Assembly: GCF_003339585.1 (NCBI RefSeq)
Contig: NZ_QPKF01000001.1
Location: 868,001-932,000 of the forward strand
Length of the DNA: 64,000 nucleotides
Direction: 5' to 3'
Origin: Exiguobacterium sp. RIT594
Lineage (GTDB): Bacteria > Bacillota > Bacilli > Exiguobacteriales > Exiguobacteriaceae
A model generated the notes under the pieces. It was not told the origin of the DNA and ran no database searches. It was given only the letters and a program-made list of their open reading frames with translations. This document shows positions 1 to 8,861 of the stretch, in pieces; the stretch's first letter is position 1, and each line of letters opens with the position of its first letter. A program made the translations under genes and the position numbers.

Positions 1-95
1 AAGAGGCTGCGCTTGCAACCGGTTTATTGACAGAAGAACAGTATGACCAGTGGATCGTTCCAGCAGAGATGGTCCATCCTAACCTAAAGGCATAA
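1..95 (+). CDS. C-terminal end of a fumarase/aspartase-superfamily enzyme (partial)
   Basis: The reading frame starting at base 3 encodes 30 residues and stops at TAA 93-95. The tail has the form GLLTEEQYDQWIVPAEMV, which matches the extreme C-terminus of class II fumarate hydratases; aspartate ammonia-lyases end similarly, so the exact enzyme is uncertain. If it is FumC, it hydrates fumarate to malate in the TCA cycle. Nothing upstream is visible. A strong terminator follows directly, so this gene ends its transcription unit. Confidence 0.55.
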   Translation, partial: EAALATGLLTEEQYDQWIVPAEMVHPNLKA

Positions 96-97
96 TC

Positions 98-127
98 GAA
101 AACGAGGGTCTTCCCTCGTTTTCTTTT
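98..127 (+). terminator. Rho-independent terminator after the partial upstream gene
   Basis: An 11-bp perfect inverted repeat (98-108 and 113-123, arms GAAAACGAGGG and its complement) with a 4-nt loop is followed by a short T tract. Confidence 0.85.
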
Positions 128-173
128 CAGTCGAACGGATGATTTCGGCTGTATAGAAAGAGAGGGAAGACTT

Positions 174-1694
174 GTGGAAACAACAAAAAAACAAATTGAA
201 AAACAAATCGATCAAACGATTCTCATGGTCGAACGTTTACTCCGGATGGATTCTGTTCCAAAATCGGAGTTGCTTGTTTTCGCACAGTGGCTTAACCGAT
301 TTAGCGAACACGATCAAGCAGAATTTTTCGAACGGCAGACTGCTCGCTGGGTGAGTGAGTTGGACAGCGTGGTAGAAGAAGTGCCGCATGAACAACTCGT
401 CACACTACTCGCACCTGTCATAGATCATCTATCAGAACGGGGACGGAAAAAAGTCGTCCGGAAAGAAATGATTCTTTCGGTCACAAAACGGTTTTTAGAT
501 AATATCCAGTGGAAAAAAGCACTGGAACAAGAACGATACATGACCCGTTTTTTTGGATCCATCGAAGATACATTGGAAGTCGGATACGATTTGCATGTCG
601 ATGCGATGTTGATTGACTACGAAATCATCCGAATGACGAATGATGCATTGATTGTGAAGTTGTTTAAAAAATTAGAAGCATCGTTTATTCCGCTGATTTT
701 GATTGGACCAAATGACCCGGGTGTCCGTCAAGCTTGTTATGCGCTCGGGACAGACGACTATTGGGATGAAACCGTCGGAATCGATGAACGTAAAATTCGT
801 CTGAAGCGTTTGCTCCGAAAACTACGGACAGTTTCTTCGTCGATGTTAGTCGATGAATTGACAGGAGCCTTTAACCGGAAATACCTTCAAAATGCTTACC
901 GGAGACGGACATCCCGCTTAGAACGTGATGGTCAATTGTTTGCCTTGGCCATCTTTGATTTAGATCACTTTAAACGGATCAATGATTTGCATGGTCATCC
1001 AACGGGGGATCTTGTGTTGACCGAACTGGCGTCCTTGACGAAACAAGCCCTTCGACAAGACGACGAATTGATTCGTTTTGGGGGAGAAGAATTCATGGTG
1101 TTGTTTAGTGCGGATGATTCGAATCATGCTACAGAAATGATGGAGAAAGTTCGGGCACGGATTGAACGTCATACATTTCCAAATGGATTGAAAGTGACGG
1201 TTTCCATCGGATTAACAGTCATTGACGATGTAATGCGGGATTTGGAGGAAATGACATCTGAAGCGGACGAAGCGCTTTATCAAGCTAAGCGAAATGGGAG
1301 AAATCAGGTTATCGTCTATGCAATGGCTACTGCCAAAGAGAAAGTGAAAGCCGTCATTAAAATCGAAAAGACGATTCTTCCATCTCTTTCGCTGATGGAA
1401 ATCCCGAGCCATCCGAAATATGATTTTGACCTCGTGGCGGACAATCAAAAAACAGCGGGTGTGATTCAATTGTATGTCATGCCGCTTGAACAACTGGCAG
1501 CATCAAATTTTAAGCTTGTCGATGAATGGAAGCAGACACGTGACCAAATCATTGACGTGATTGCGATTGCCGGCGAAGAAAATCAATTGCTTGGTCAAGC
1601 GCTTGAACGAGGCGTTACGGATTATTGTTTGTCTCCTCTCGATCCACATCAGTTGGAAGAGCAAATTCGACAATGGGCGATTCGTCTTCCGTAA
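174..1694 (+). CDS. Diguanylate cyclase, GGDEF domain flanked by receiver-like regions
   Basis: Predicted 506-residue cytoplasmic protein that makes cyclic di-GMP from two GTP. The GGDEF domain covers about residues 225-390: FDLDHFKRIND starts at 261 and the signature is GGEEF at 303-307. An inhibitory I-site RQDD (294-297) lies exactly five residues upstream, so product feedback is expected. Residues about 140-220 and the C-terminal 430-505 have the alternating strand/helix look of response-regulator receiver domains; LIDYE near 147 could hold the phosphoacceptor Asp, while the C-terminal copy looks degenerate. No membrane segment or signal peptide. The start is GTG 174, preceded by AGAGAGGGAAG. 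No histidine kinase gene is adjacent. Family call is firm; the receiver assignments are my reading of the fold pattern. Confidence 0.85.
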   Translation: METTKKQIEKQIDQTILMVERLLRMDSVPKSELLVFAQWLNRFSEHDQAEFFERQTARWVSELDSVVEEVPHEQLVTLLAPVIDHLSERGRKKVVRKEMILSVTKRFLDNIQWKKALEQERYMTRFFGSIEDTLEVGYDLHVDAMLIDYEIIRMTNDALIVKLFKKLEASFIPLILIGPNDPGVRQACYALGTDDYWDETVGIDERKIRLKRLLRKLRTVSSSMLVDELTGAFNRKYLQNAYRRRTSRLERDGQLFALAIFDLDHFKRINDLHGHPTGDLVLTELASLTKQALRQDDELIRFGGEEFMVLFSADDSNHATEMMEKVRARIERHTFPNGLKVTVSIGLTVIDDVMRDLEEMTSEADEALYQAKRNGRNQVIVYAMATAKEKVKAVIKIEKTILPSLSLMEIPSHPKYDFDLVADNQKTAGVIQLYVMPLEQLAASNFKLVDEWKQTRDQIIDVIAIAGEENQLLGQALERGVTDYCLSPLDPHQLEEQIRQWAIRLP

Positions 1695-1706
1695 CGGCAG
1701 TACACT

Positions 1707-1746
1707 AAAAAGACACCTCGACTTTCTGGAAGTCGAGGTGTCTTTT
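1707..1746. terminator. Bidirectional terminator between the GGDEF gene and folA
   Basis: A 16-bp inverted repeat (1707-1722 with 1731-1746, core GACACCTCGACT) carries A and T runs at its two ends, so it can serve the rightward GGDEF gene and the leftward folA. Confidence 0.9.
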
Positions 1747-1761
1747 GAAAACAAAAGAATG

Positions 1762-2247
1762 TTAACGGAGCGGACGATCAAACTGTTTGATCGTAAAAGC
1801 TTCTGAATGTTGTGGATCAACCGGATGAAACATCTCGGACAAACAAACGAAGTCATCCGGAATCTCGGGATAATAAACATCCCCTTCAATGACGGCATCG
1901 ATTTCCGTTGCATAAATCCGCTTGGTAAGTGGCAGTGTTTGCTGGAACAGTTCGCCACCGCCAATCAAAAAGACTTCCTCTTCCGACTCCGCGAAAGCAG
2001 CCAGTCCGTCTAAATCATGCCAGATGGTAATTCCTTCTGAATGGAAATTTGGATCACGCGTAATGACAATATTTTCGCGACCCGGTAATGGACGTCCGAT
2101 TGACAGAAATGTTTTTCGGCCCATGATGACCGGTTTGCCGTAAGTCGTTTTCTTGAAATGGGCCAAATCAGCGGGGAGATGCCAGGGCATCTCGTTATCC
2201 CGACCAATGACCCGGTTTTTTGTATAGGCAACGATCTGCGAAATCAT
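1762..2247 (-). CDS. folA: Dihydrofolate reductase
   Basis: 161 residues, normal length for bacterial DHFR. It reduces dihydrofolate to tetrahydrofolate with NADPH. The N-terminus has the substrate-binding segment MPWHLPADL with the key acidic residue Asp27, followed by PVIMGRKTF and later [10 protein letters not shown], the conserved NADPH-binding glycine region. The start ATG overlaps the end of thyA by 4 bp, so the pair is translationally coupled. The link is functional: thymidylate synthase oxidises methylene-THF to dihydrofolate, which this enzyme recycles. It is the natural target of trimethoprim. Confidence 0.97.
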   Translation of the reverse strand: MISQIVAYTKNRVIGRDNEMPWHLPADLAHFKKTTYGKPVIMGRKTFLSIGRPLPGRENIVITRDPNFHSEGITIWHDLDGLAAFAESEEEVFLIGGGELFQQTLPLTKRIYATEIDAVIEGDVYYPEIPDDFVCLSEMFHPVDPQHSEAFTIKQFDRPLR

Positions 2248-3038
2248 ACGGCGACGACTCCTTTAATATGCGGATCAGGATCATATCCTTCAATGATGAT
2301 ATCGTCAAACGTAAAATCTTCAATACGTTCCACTTCCCGGTCAAAACGAATCGTCGGTAAAGGTTTTGGATTCCGGCTCAATTGGAGATTGACTTGATCC
2401 AAGTGATTTGAATAAATATGGGCATCACCTAAAGTATGAACAAAATCGCCGACCTCAAGTTTACATACATGGGCAATCATATGGGTCAATAAAGCATAGG
2501 AAGCAATATTAAACGGTACACCCAAGAAGACATCTGCTGACCGCTGATAAAGCTGGCAAGATAGTTTTCCGTCCGCGACATAAAACTGGAACAGCAGATG
2601 ACAAGGCGGTAAAGCCATCTCTTCCAATTGACCGGGATTCCAAGCGCTGACAATTAAACGACGTGAATCCGGATTGACCTTGATTTGTTCAATGACCTCG
2701 GCTAATTGATCGACGGTCGTTCCGTCCGGTTTCGGGAAAGAACGCCACTGGGCACCATAGACCGGTCCGAGGTTGCCCTCTTCGTCCGCCCACTCATTCC
2801 AAATGCGGACACCATGTTCTTGCAGGTAGGAGATGTTGGTTTCACCGGAGATAAACCAGATCAATTCATGAATGATGGACTTCATATGTAACTTTTTCGT
2901 CGTTATCATCGGAAAACCATCCTGTAACGGGAACCGCATTTGATGACCAAAAATACTGATGGTCCCGGTTCCCGTCCGATCTTCTTTTTTGATGCCGTTC
3001 GTTAAGATTTCCTGACAAAGCTGATGATACTGTTTCAT
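2244..3038 (-). CDS. thyA: Thymidylate synthase (ThyA type)
   Basis: 264 residues, the usual length of the E. coli-type enzyme. It methylates dUMP to dTMP with 5,10-methylene-THF. The catalytic cysteine is Cys146 in [19 protein letters not shown] (phosphate-binding Arg pair) and [10 protein letters not shown] are also present. First gene of a thyA-folA operon on the minus strand, overlapping folA by 4 bp. The ATG is preceded by a purine-rich TAGGGGGAC site. No separate ThyX is visible in the window. Confidence 0.97.
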   Translation of the reverse strand: MKQYHQLCQEILTNGIKKEDRTGTGTISIFGHQMRFPLQDGFPMITTKKLHMKSIIHELIWFISGETNISYLQEHGVRIWNEWADEEGNLGPVYGAQWRSFPKPDGTTVDQLAEVIEQIKVNPDSRRLIVSAWNPGQLEEMALPPCHLLFQFYVADGKLSCQLYQRSADVFLGVPFNIASYALLTHMIAHVCKLEVGDFVHTLGDAHIYSNHLDQVNLQLSRNPKPLPTIRFDREVERIEDFTFDDIIIEGYDPDPHIKGVVAV

Positions 3039-3096
3039 GAATAATGTCCCCCTATTAAAGCTATCTTCCTATTGTAGCCGAACCTCCTGGATCGAA

Positions 3097-3714
3097 TCAA
3101 CCGTTGGAAGAGGACGGAAGATGGCGGCGGAACAAATAACTGAACAGACCAAACAACGGTACGATGTCCCGCCAGCCAAGGCGTATGTCCTGGCGTGCCC
3201 GTATCCGGTGTAACATGAACAGCTGTAAAATATAAAACATTACCAAATCGACCGTCATCGTGCGAACGAATTGATTGGTCGTGAAATAGACTTGGAAAAT
3301 GGCCCAGTCTGAACGTGCTAAAGCTAACCAGATGATGACAGCTGACAGAACAGTCAGCAGGGCGACAACGTAAGGAATGAATTTCCGGCGTCGAAACGGC
3401 AAAAACGTTTGTCGCGGGATGGCGAGAGCTAGATACGGCATGAGAATAAAGGATCCTAACGCAAATGCGCCAAAACTTGCTAACATCGGTGAAGGTTTCA
3501 AGAACCGTTTTTCATCTAAAAAAAGCATGAAAAACGCGGCTGGATAGATGCCAAGTAACGTAAATAAACTGAGTGCAGACGTATCGAACTGGCTTTGATC
3601 AAACCGTAAAAAGGACAGGAGAAAACCGGAAGGAAAAACTCTGTTATTCCCAAACAGTAGGATGAAGACAATGGCAATAGCCCAGACTAGAAACAATAAA
3701 TAACGACGGTACAT
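3097..3714 (-). CDS. Hypothetical integral membrane protein
   Basis: 205 residues with about five hydrophobic segments: residues 4-22, a pair in 45-65, 75-98, 112-133 and 150-168. Basic stretches (RRRK near 108 and the tail FRRHLPSSSNG) suggest a cytoplasmic C-terminus. No catalytic motif or family is recognised. It reads leftward, 58 bp before thyA, with no clear terminator between them, so it could be cotranscribed with thyA-folA; there is no functional reason to expect this. A real gene is supported by GAGAGGAGG just upstream of the ATG and by the uninterrupted frame. Confidence 0.7.
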   Translation of the reverse strand: MYRRYLLFLVWAIAIVFILLFGNNRVFPSGFLLSFLRFDQSQFDTSALSLFTLLGIYPAAFFMLFLDEKRFLKPSPMLASFGAFALGSFILMPYLALAIPRQTFLPFRRRKFIPYVVALLTVLSAVIIWLALARSDWAIFQVYFTTNQFVRTMTVDLVMFYILQLFMLHRIRARQDIRLGWRDIVPLFGLFSYLFRRHLPSSSNG

Positions 3715-3857
3715 GTTGGTACGCCTCCTCTCTTAAATCATTTTCCTCTATCGAAAAAATTCAAACGTGAAACGCTAGGTCCAGTATACAGGAATCCGGA
3801 TGAGGGAATCCTCTTGTCCTGGTTACAATATTCGTGATACGCTAACGATGAAATAAA

Positions 3858-3892
3858 TGGAAGCGCTTTATCGATAAATGCAATCGCTTGCA
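3858..3892 (+). promoter_or_regulatory. Two candidate LacI-family/CcpA operators before the GH13 glucosidase
   Basis: TGGAAGCGCTTTAT (3858-3871) and TGCAATCGCTTGCA (3879-3892) both resemble the catabolite-responsive element TGWAANCGNTNWCA with one to a few mismatches. They lie 33-67 bp upstream of the start codon, a position suited to repression. A local MalR-type repressor is an equally good reader; none is encoded in the window. Confidence 0.5.
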
Positions 3893-3924
3893 TAAATTGT
3901 TCATAAGAGGAGTCGATCAATCAT

Positions 3925-5598
3925 ATGGAACGAAAATGGTGGCATGACAGTGTAGTCTATCAAATTTATCCGCGTAGTTTTAAAGATTCTAACGGAGACG
4001 GAATTGGAGATCTTGTCGGTATCATCGAAAAATTGGATTACTTAAAAGAACTTGGAATTGATGTCATTTGGCTGAGCCCTGTCTATGACTCACCAAACGA
4101 TGACAATGGATATGATATTCGGGATTATGAAGCGATCATGGCTGAATTTGGAACGATGGCAGACTTTGATCGTCTGCTCGATCAAGCACATGAGCGGGGC
4201 ATCAAAATCGTCATGGATCTTGTAGTCAACCACTCCTCGGATGAGCATGCCTGGTTTGCAGAGTCACGGAAAAGCAAGGACAACCCGTATCGCGATTATT
4301 ACATTTGGAGAAGTGCCAACGAAGACGGTACGTTGCCGAACAACTGGGGATCGATTTTTTCCGGACCGGCTTGGGAATTAGATGAAACGACAAATGAATA
4401 TTTTTTACACCTGTTTTCTAAAAAACAGCCCGACCTCAACTGGGAAAACGAAAAACTCCGTCAAGAAGTGTATCAGATGATCACCCGTTGGTTGGATCGC
4501 GGGATTGACGGTTTCCGGATGGACGTCATCAATTTAATTTCGAAGACACCCGGACTTCCGGATGCGACGGTTCCTTCCGGTGCTTTGTATGGAGACGGCG
4601 GACAACATTATATTAACGGACCACGAATTCATGAATTTTTAAAAGAGATGAATGATGCATCGTTTGGTCAATATGATGTATTGACGGTCGGGGAAATGCC
4701 GGGAGCGACGACCGAAGATGCAATCCTTTATACAGATCCGGAGCGAAAAGAAGTCAACATGGTCTTTACATTTGAACACATGGACCTGGATTCCGGTCCA
4801 GGAGGCAAATGGGATGTCCAACCGTTTAATCTTCAAAAACTAAAAGAAAACTTTACGAAGTGGCAAGTTGCCTTACATGAGAAGGGCTGGAACTCGTTGT
4901 ACTGGAATAATCACGATCAGCCGCGGGTCGTCAGTCGATTCGGAGACGATACGACGTATCGTGTTGAATCCGCTAAAATGTTAGCGACATTGCTTCACCT
5001 GTTAAAAGGAACACCTTACATTTATCAAGGGGAAGAAATCGGCATGACGAACGTTGCCTTTGAATCGATTGAGGAATATGAGGATATCGAAATCCGCAAT
5101 ATGTGGAAAGAGCGGACCGAGCAGGGGGCTTCACCGGCAGAGTTATTGCGTGCTGTCCACATCAAGGGGCGGGATAATGCCCGGACACCGATCCAATGGG
5201 ATGCAACCGAGCACGGTGGTTTTACGACAGGTACACCCTGGCTGAAGGTCAATCCGAATTATCCATCGATTAACGTCGAACAGGCCTTAGCAGATTCCGA
5301 TTCAATCTTCTATTACTATAAACAGCTGATTGCGTTACGTCATCAGCACGATTTAATCGTGTACGGCGAGTATGCGTTGATTTTAGAAGAGGAGACCGAT
5401 GTCTATGCCTATACGAGAACATATGAAAATGAAACATGGTACGTTTACTGCTCATTCAGTAAAGAGAAAGTAACCGTTCCACTTTCACACGATACCTCTG
5501 ATTCAGTCATCGGAAATTACAATGAATCTCCGTTGGTCTCGAAAGAAGAGTTGGTCCTTCGGCCATATGAAGCAATCGTCTACCGAATATTCCGGTAA
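3925..5598 (+). CDS. malL: Oligo-1,6-glucosidase (GH13 alpha-glucosidase)
   Basis: 557 residues, typical for cytoplasmic GH13 oligo-1,6-glucosidases. The N-terminus WWHDSVVYQIYPRSFKDS and the 'GDGIGDL' loop are standard for the subfamily. Catalytic residues: nucleophile Asp200 in GFRMDVIN, acid/base Glu257 in TVGEMPG, and Asp331 in NNHDQPR. Val directly after the nucleophile is the residue associated with alpha-1,6 specificity (isomaltose, panose), where alpha-1,4 enzymes carry Thr. Trehalose-6-phosphate hydrolase is the main alternative, but no trehalose PTS gene is near. No signal peptide, so substrate must be imported. ATG at 3925 follows AAGAGGAG. Stands alone, with possible catabolite operators upstream and a strong terminator downstream. 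Confidence 0.88.
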   Translation: MERKWWHDSVVYQIYPRSFKDSNGDGIGDLVGIIEKLDYLKELGIDVIWLSPVYDSPNDDNGYDIRDYEAIMAEFGTMADFDRLLDQAHERGIKIVMDLVVNHSSDEHAWFAESRKSKDNPYRDYYIWRSANEDGTLPNNWGSIFSGPAWELDETTNEYFLHLFSKKQPDLNWENEKLRQEVYQMITRWLDRGIDGFRMDVINLISKTPGLPDATVPSGALYGDGGQHYINGPRIHEFLKEMNDASFGQYDVLTVGEMPGATTEDAILYTDPERKEVNMVFTFEHMDLDSGPGGKWDVQPFNLQKLKENFTKWQVALHEKGWNSLYWNNHDQPRVVSRFGDDTTYRVESAKMLATLLHLLKGTPYIYQGEEIGMTNVAFESIEEYEDIEIRNMWKERTEQGASPAELLRAVHIKGRDNARTPIQWDATEHGGFTTGTPWLKVNPNYPSINVEQALADSDSIFYYYKQLIALRHQHDLIVYGEYALILEEETDVYAYTRTYENETWYVYCSFSKEKVTVPLSHDTSDSVIGNYNESPLVSKEELVLRPYEAIVYRIFR

Positions 5599-5621
5599 AA
5601 AAGAACAGCATGTAAACAAGG

Positions 5622-5665
5622 AAAAAACAAGGATGGCGGACATGAAATCCGCCATCCTTGTTTTT
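5622..5665 (+). terminator. Rho-independent terminator after the glucosidase
   Basis: Long inverted repeat with core CAAGGATGGCGGA (ends 5640) and TCCGCCATCCTTG (starts 5648), A run before and T run after; usable in both directions and also serves the PilZ gene from the right. Confidence 0.9.
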
Positions 5666-5735
5666 GGTTGTTGAAGTCCGTTCTTTCGATTAAAGAAAAG
5701 TCACAAACTTCTATTCTAAGTAAACCACACGACAT

Positions 5736-6101
5736 TCAAGAGGTCGCTTTGACGACTTGTTTAATCGTATCGATAATCTGCTGTTGCTCATCTTTGGTTG
5801 TTTCGAGTCGTATGCCATATAAACGCTGGGAATCAAGCCATTTTTCATGTAAAATCCGTCCGTTCAGCTTTAATGGTTCGAGACCGCGTATAAGAGAAAA
5901 TTCGACGACAATCGACGTCGAACGGTCGATCGGCAGCTTCAGCGGTGTTGCAATCGCCATGCCACTAGGTGAGATATTATGGATCTTCATCGATCCAATC
6001 GGCGTCCGTTGTCCACCTTTGACAAGATAAAATTCACCAGCAACCGGTTCATCAAAATGAAACCGGAAAGATTCGTTGCGTTTAATCTTCAAGATGAACA
6101 C
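5736..6101 (-). CDS. PilZ-domain protein (cyclic di-GMP receptor)
   Basis: 121 residues, essentially one PilZ domain. The bipartite ligand signature is present: basic motif KRNESFR (residues 7-13, RxxxxR form) and the N/DxSxxG loop as NISPSGM. These bind a c-di-GMP dimer. It most likely works as a small effector or adaptor; the partner cannot be told. The start is preceded by CAGGAGGTG. Together with the GGDEF protein at 174 and the GGDEF-EAL protein at 15950 it makes three c-di-GMP components in 18 kb, although they are in separate transcription units. Confidence 0.85.
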   Translation of the reverse strand: MFILKIKRNESFRFHFDEPVAGEFYLVKGGQRTPIGSMKIHNISPSGMAIATPLKLPIDRSTSIVVEFSLIRGLEPLKLNGRILHEKWLDSQRLYGIRLETTKDEQQQIIDTIKQVVKATS

Positions 6102-6174
6102 CTCCTGATTTCCATTATCCGTTAAAAGAGGACAATCTTCTAGCGAAATGTTAAAAATCAGGAAGGTGATTGTA

Positions 6175-6873
6175 TCAAGCTGCTAAATCCTTAGAGGGAG
6201 TGGTCGGGTGAATCCGTTTAGCAAGATACATGAAGGGAGTGGCGACCCAGGCAATGACGAATTTGGCGAGATAAGTGGTGATGAAAATCTGCCACCAAAT
6301 ATCAAACGGTAAGCTGTGAAAGGCAATCGCACAAAACGTCAACGTATCAATCAATTGACTGAGGACCGTCGACCCGGTTGTCCGTAACCAAAGTTTCTTT
6401 TCCCCCGTCTTTTGACGGATCTTGGAATAGATAAAGACATCAAATAATTGTGATACCAGGTAGGCAGACAAACTACCAAGCGCAATCCAAGGAAGTAAAC
6501 CGAATAACAGGTTCAATGAACTTGACATGTCTTTCGCCAGGGTGTCATTAAGTGGCGTGTACAATATGCTGTATTGCATCAATAACGTTGTCGTGATCAA
6601 TGAGAAAAATCCCATATAGACGCCTTGACGCGCTACTTTTTTTCCGTACTTTTCATTTAAGATGTCGGTAGCCAAATAACAACTTCCGTATACGACGTTC
6701 CCTAATGTGAAAATATAAGAATAAAGTTCAACTTGTTGTGTGACTTGGATATTGGCAATGATTGTTGCGATGGCAATCCACATCATCAAACCGGTTTTGC
6801 CAAACAGACGATAACTGAGTAATAACAATCCCATCGTAAGTAAGATGGAAGGAAACCATAACCATTCGTTCAT
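6175..6873 (-). CDS. VUT/YhhQ family transporter (probable queuosine precursor uptake)
   Basis: About 232 residues with six hydrophobic segments. The family signature is visible: NVVYGSCYLATDILNEKYGKK and, near the C-terminus, a polar FWVAT/FVIAWVATPF-type segment. Members of this family import queuosine precursors (preQ0/preQ1) for tRNA modification. I place the start at ATG 6873 (MNEWLWF), which has GAAAGGAG at good spacing; a longer frame begins at 6900 without a ribosome site. No preQ1 riboswitch consensus is recognisable in the short upstream gap. Function is by family; substrate not proven by context. Confidence 0.8.
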   Translation of the reverse strand: MNEWLWFPSILLTMGLLLLSYRLFGKTGLMMWIAIATIIANIQVTQQVELYSYIFTLGNVVYGSCYLATDILNEKYGKKVARQGVYMGFFSLITTTLLMQYSILYTPLNDTLAKDMSSSLNLLFGLLPWIALGSLSAYLVSQLFDVFIYSKIRQKTGEKKLWLRTTGSTVLSQLIDTLTFCAIAFHSLPFDIWWQIFITTYLAKFVIAWVATPFMYLAKRIHPTTPSKDLAA

Positions 6874-6940
6874 GTGAGAACTCCTTTCTGAATCATACAA
6901 TCCAAAATTTTACGCTTTTTTTTGGTCGATGTCAAAAAAA

Positions 6941-6962
6941 AACCGACGCCTGATTGCGTCGG
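6941..6962 (-). terminator. Terminator of the GNAT gene (leftward)
   Basis: CCGACGC (6943-6949) pairs with GCGTCGG (6956-6962); the T run for leftward transcription is the A9 tract at 6934-6942. Confidence 0.85.
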
Positions 6963-6969
6963 TCGAGCC

Positions 6970-7449
6970 TCAAGGGCGTTGTAAGGAATAGCGTTTACGA
7001 CGGCCCTTACTAAAATAACCGTCTTGTTTGACGAATCCGTTTGTCTTCAAAATCTGAGAAGCGATCTCTTGATGGGGAGATGTCGGTAAGACACGGGCAC
7101 GTACTTCGTAAAGAGACAATACATTTGATTGCTCAAGTGCCTGTTGTACTGCCTTTGTTCCAAAACCGCGGCCGCTGTACGGGTCGAATATCATCAAATC
7201 AAGTTGGAAATAATGCCCCATTTTTAATAAGAGTACACGACCAATCAGTTGTTCGTCGACGAGAAGATCAAAGTAGAAGTCTTCGGAATAACTGTGTTCA
7301 ACAGAATCGAAAGCGCGCTCGACCCCAAGCTCATGGTCGTATCCTTGAATTTCCTGTCGAGATAATCCGTAAGCCTGTTCGCCGTACTTTAAAAAGTGTT
7401 CGAATTCAGTCTGATCTACATGACGTAGTGTTCGGCGTTTTAAATCCAT
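6970..7449 (-). CDS. GNAT-family N-acetyltransferase
   Basis: About 159 residues. The acetyl-CoA loop is recognisable as FDPYSGRGFGTKAVQQAL (R/Q-x-x-G-x-G/A form), followed by the C-terminal VRARVLPTSPHQEIASQILKTNGFVKQDGYF, the typical 'neighbours and asparagine' end of RimI/RimJ-like domains. The acceptor substrate is unknown. Start chosen at ATG 7449 (MDLKRR) because AGAGGAGGAC sits just upstream; the frame is open to 7512 but without a ribosome site. Single-gene unit with its own terminator. Confidence 0.8.
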   Translation of the reverse strand: MDLKRRTLRHVDQTEFEHFLKYGEQAYGLSRQEIQGYDHELGVERAFDSVEHSYSEDFYFDLLVDEQLIGRVLLLKMGHYFQLDLMIFDPYSGRGFGTKAVQQALEQSNVLSLYEVRARVLPTSPHQEIASQILKTNGFVKQDGYFSKGRRKRYSLQRP

Positions 7450-7653
7450 GACGGTGTCCTCCTCTGATCGCAATTCACTCTGCTCATTTATTATAGCGAC
7501 TTCAGGAAACAAATTGCAAAAGATAGCTGAAGAAGTAAGGAACGGGGGGGAAGCGAAAAAGTAAGTTGTAAACGGATTGTGATTGTTTCAATTCGTGATG
7601 AATATGGTAAAGTAATGATGTAGACATCTGGATGCTGGAAGGGGTTGGAAAAT

Positions 7654-7968
7654 GTGTTCACAGAACGGGATGGAATCAAATTACGCTTAGAACAAATCGA
7701 ACGCTTATATTCTGATTTGAATCGGGAAGCGAAACAATTGACGGAGCGGTTACGCCAACTTGACGAACAAGGGGACGAAGTCCGTCATGATCTTGCATTA
7801 AATAAAGAAGATCGCGACCACTTGAAATCAAGTATCGATGAGACATTGCAGGCATTGTTACAACGGACAACTGTTGATGCCAAAGTCGAGCAGGAAAAAC
7901 AAGAAGATTTAATTTCTAAAAAAGCACTCATCGAAGATATCGAAGGGTTATTGAAGAAAAAGAAATAA
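7654..7968 (+). CDS. Small coiled-coil protein, function unknown
   Basis: About 104 residues, highly charged and almost wholly helical, with heptad-like spacing (LRLEQIERLYSDLNREAKQLTERLRQLDEQ). Ends in a Lys tract. No known domain. GTG 7654 is preferred as start because GGAAGGGG (7637-7644) is nine bases upstream; a TTG at 7645 directly abuts that site. Its weak terminator overlaps the stop. The methyltransferase gene follows in the same direction. Confidence 0.7.
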   Translation: MFTERDGIKLRLEQIERLYSDLNREAKQLTERLRQLDEQGDEVRHDLALNKEDRDHLKSSIDETLQALLQRTTVDAKVEQEKQEDLISKKALIEDIEGLLKKKK

Positions 7969-7995
7969 GCTGGCGCAGGCTAGCTTATTTTTTTC
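7965..7995 (+). terminator. Weak terminator after the coiled-coil gene
   Basis: ATAAGCT ... AGCTTAT hairpin followed by T8; the stem begins inside the stop codon, and the next gene starts only 16 bp later, so partial read-through is plausible. Confidence 0.65.
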
Positions 7996-8010
7996 TGGGA
8001 GTGAAACGGA

Positions 8011-8808
8011 TTGAATAAACAAAAAGTCGTATTGACGACGTGCTTAAGGCCCACAGATAAAGTCAGGACCAGATTACAGCGACTTTATGAAACAGAGCGA
8101 ACCATCGACTTCGACGTCATCGAGCGAAAAAAAATAGGACTGCAGGCACTTCGCGAGCAGTATCAGCGTCCCGTTCTTGTCGTGGATAAAAACCGATTGG
8201 AATATTATCCGCAAGATGCAGACAGCTCTTTTTTCTTTCATCCGTCCAGTGCGGTTTTTCGAATCAAACAATTTGACCGGAATGGTCATGATCCATTGAT
8301 TACAATCGCCCGGTTGCAAAAGGGGATGACAGTCCTTGATTGTACGTTAGGCTTAGGAGCAGACGCCATCGTCATGAGTCACGCAGTCGGACAGTCTGGT
8401 CAAGTCATCGGTTTAGAAAGTAATCCGGTGACAGCCTTGATCGTACGGGAAGGGTTACAACAATGGATCGAAGGATACCAACCAATCATTGACGCGATGC
8501 GACAGGTTGAAGTTCAGTGGGCGGAAAACTTCACGTACTTGAAGCAATGTGCCAGCAAATCGATAGATGTCATTTATTTTGATCCGATGTTTGAAAAAAC
8601 CGTTTCAGAATCAACGCATCTTGACGGACTGCGACAACTGGCAAACTATGAAGCGTTGACCGAACAAGTAGTAGCCGAAGCGAAGCGTGTCGCGCGACAA
8701 AGAATCGTCTTAAAAGCTCATTTTGAGAGTGAGTTATTTGAACGATACGGATTCGAACGGACGAAACGAAAATCGTCCAAACTTCATTATGGTGTCCTTG
8801 AATTATGA
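8011..8808 (+). CDS. Class I SAM-dependent methyltransferase, RsmJ/YpiP-like
   Basis: 265 residues. The SAM-binding motif I is VLDCTLGLGADAIV, with the acidic end of strand 2 at VIGLESNP; a catalytic-type motif IDVIYFDPMFEKTV (DPMF, compare the DPMYP of RsmJ) follows. RsmJ makes m2G1516 in 16S rRNA in gamma-proteobacteria; Bacillus homologues (YpiP) are uncharacterised, so the rRNA target is only an inference. TTG start at 8011 behind GGGAG. Monocistronic or read from the coiled-coil gene upstream. Confidence 0.75.
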   Translation: MNKQKVVLTTCLRPTDKVRTRLQRLYETERTIDFDVIERKKIGLQALREQYQRPVLVVDKNRLEYYPQDADSSFFFHPSSAVFRIKQFDRNGHDPLITIARLQKGMTVLDCTLGLGADAIVMSHAVGQSGQVIGLESNPVTALIVREGLQQWIEGYQPIIDAMRQVEVQWAENFTYLKQCASKSIDVIYFDPMFEKTVSESTHLDGLRQLANYEALTEQVVAEAKRVARQRIVLKAHFESELFERYGFERTKRKSSKLHYGVLEL

Positions 8809-8813
8809 CGACA

Positions 8814-8846
8814 AAACCCCCTCTGAGTCTGACTCAGAGGGGGTTT
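8814..8846. terminator. Bidirectional terminator between methyltransferase and putP
   Basis: Perfect 16-bp arms (8814-8829 and 8831-8846, core CCCCCTCTGAGTC) with A and T flanks; the two convergent genes share it. Confidence 0.92.
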
Positions 8847-8861
8847 ACCTATTAGTTAGGA

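Noticed and set aside
6874-6940. Possible preQ1 riboswitch before the VUT/YhhQ transporter gene
   Set aside because: The gap is short, largely taken by the neighbour's terminator, and no preQ1 core is visible.
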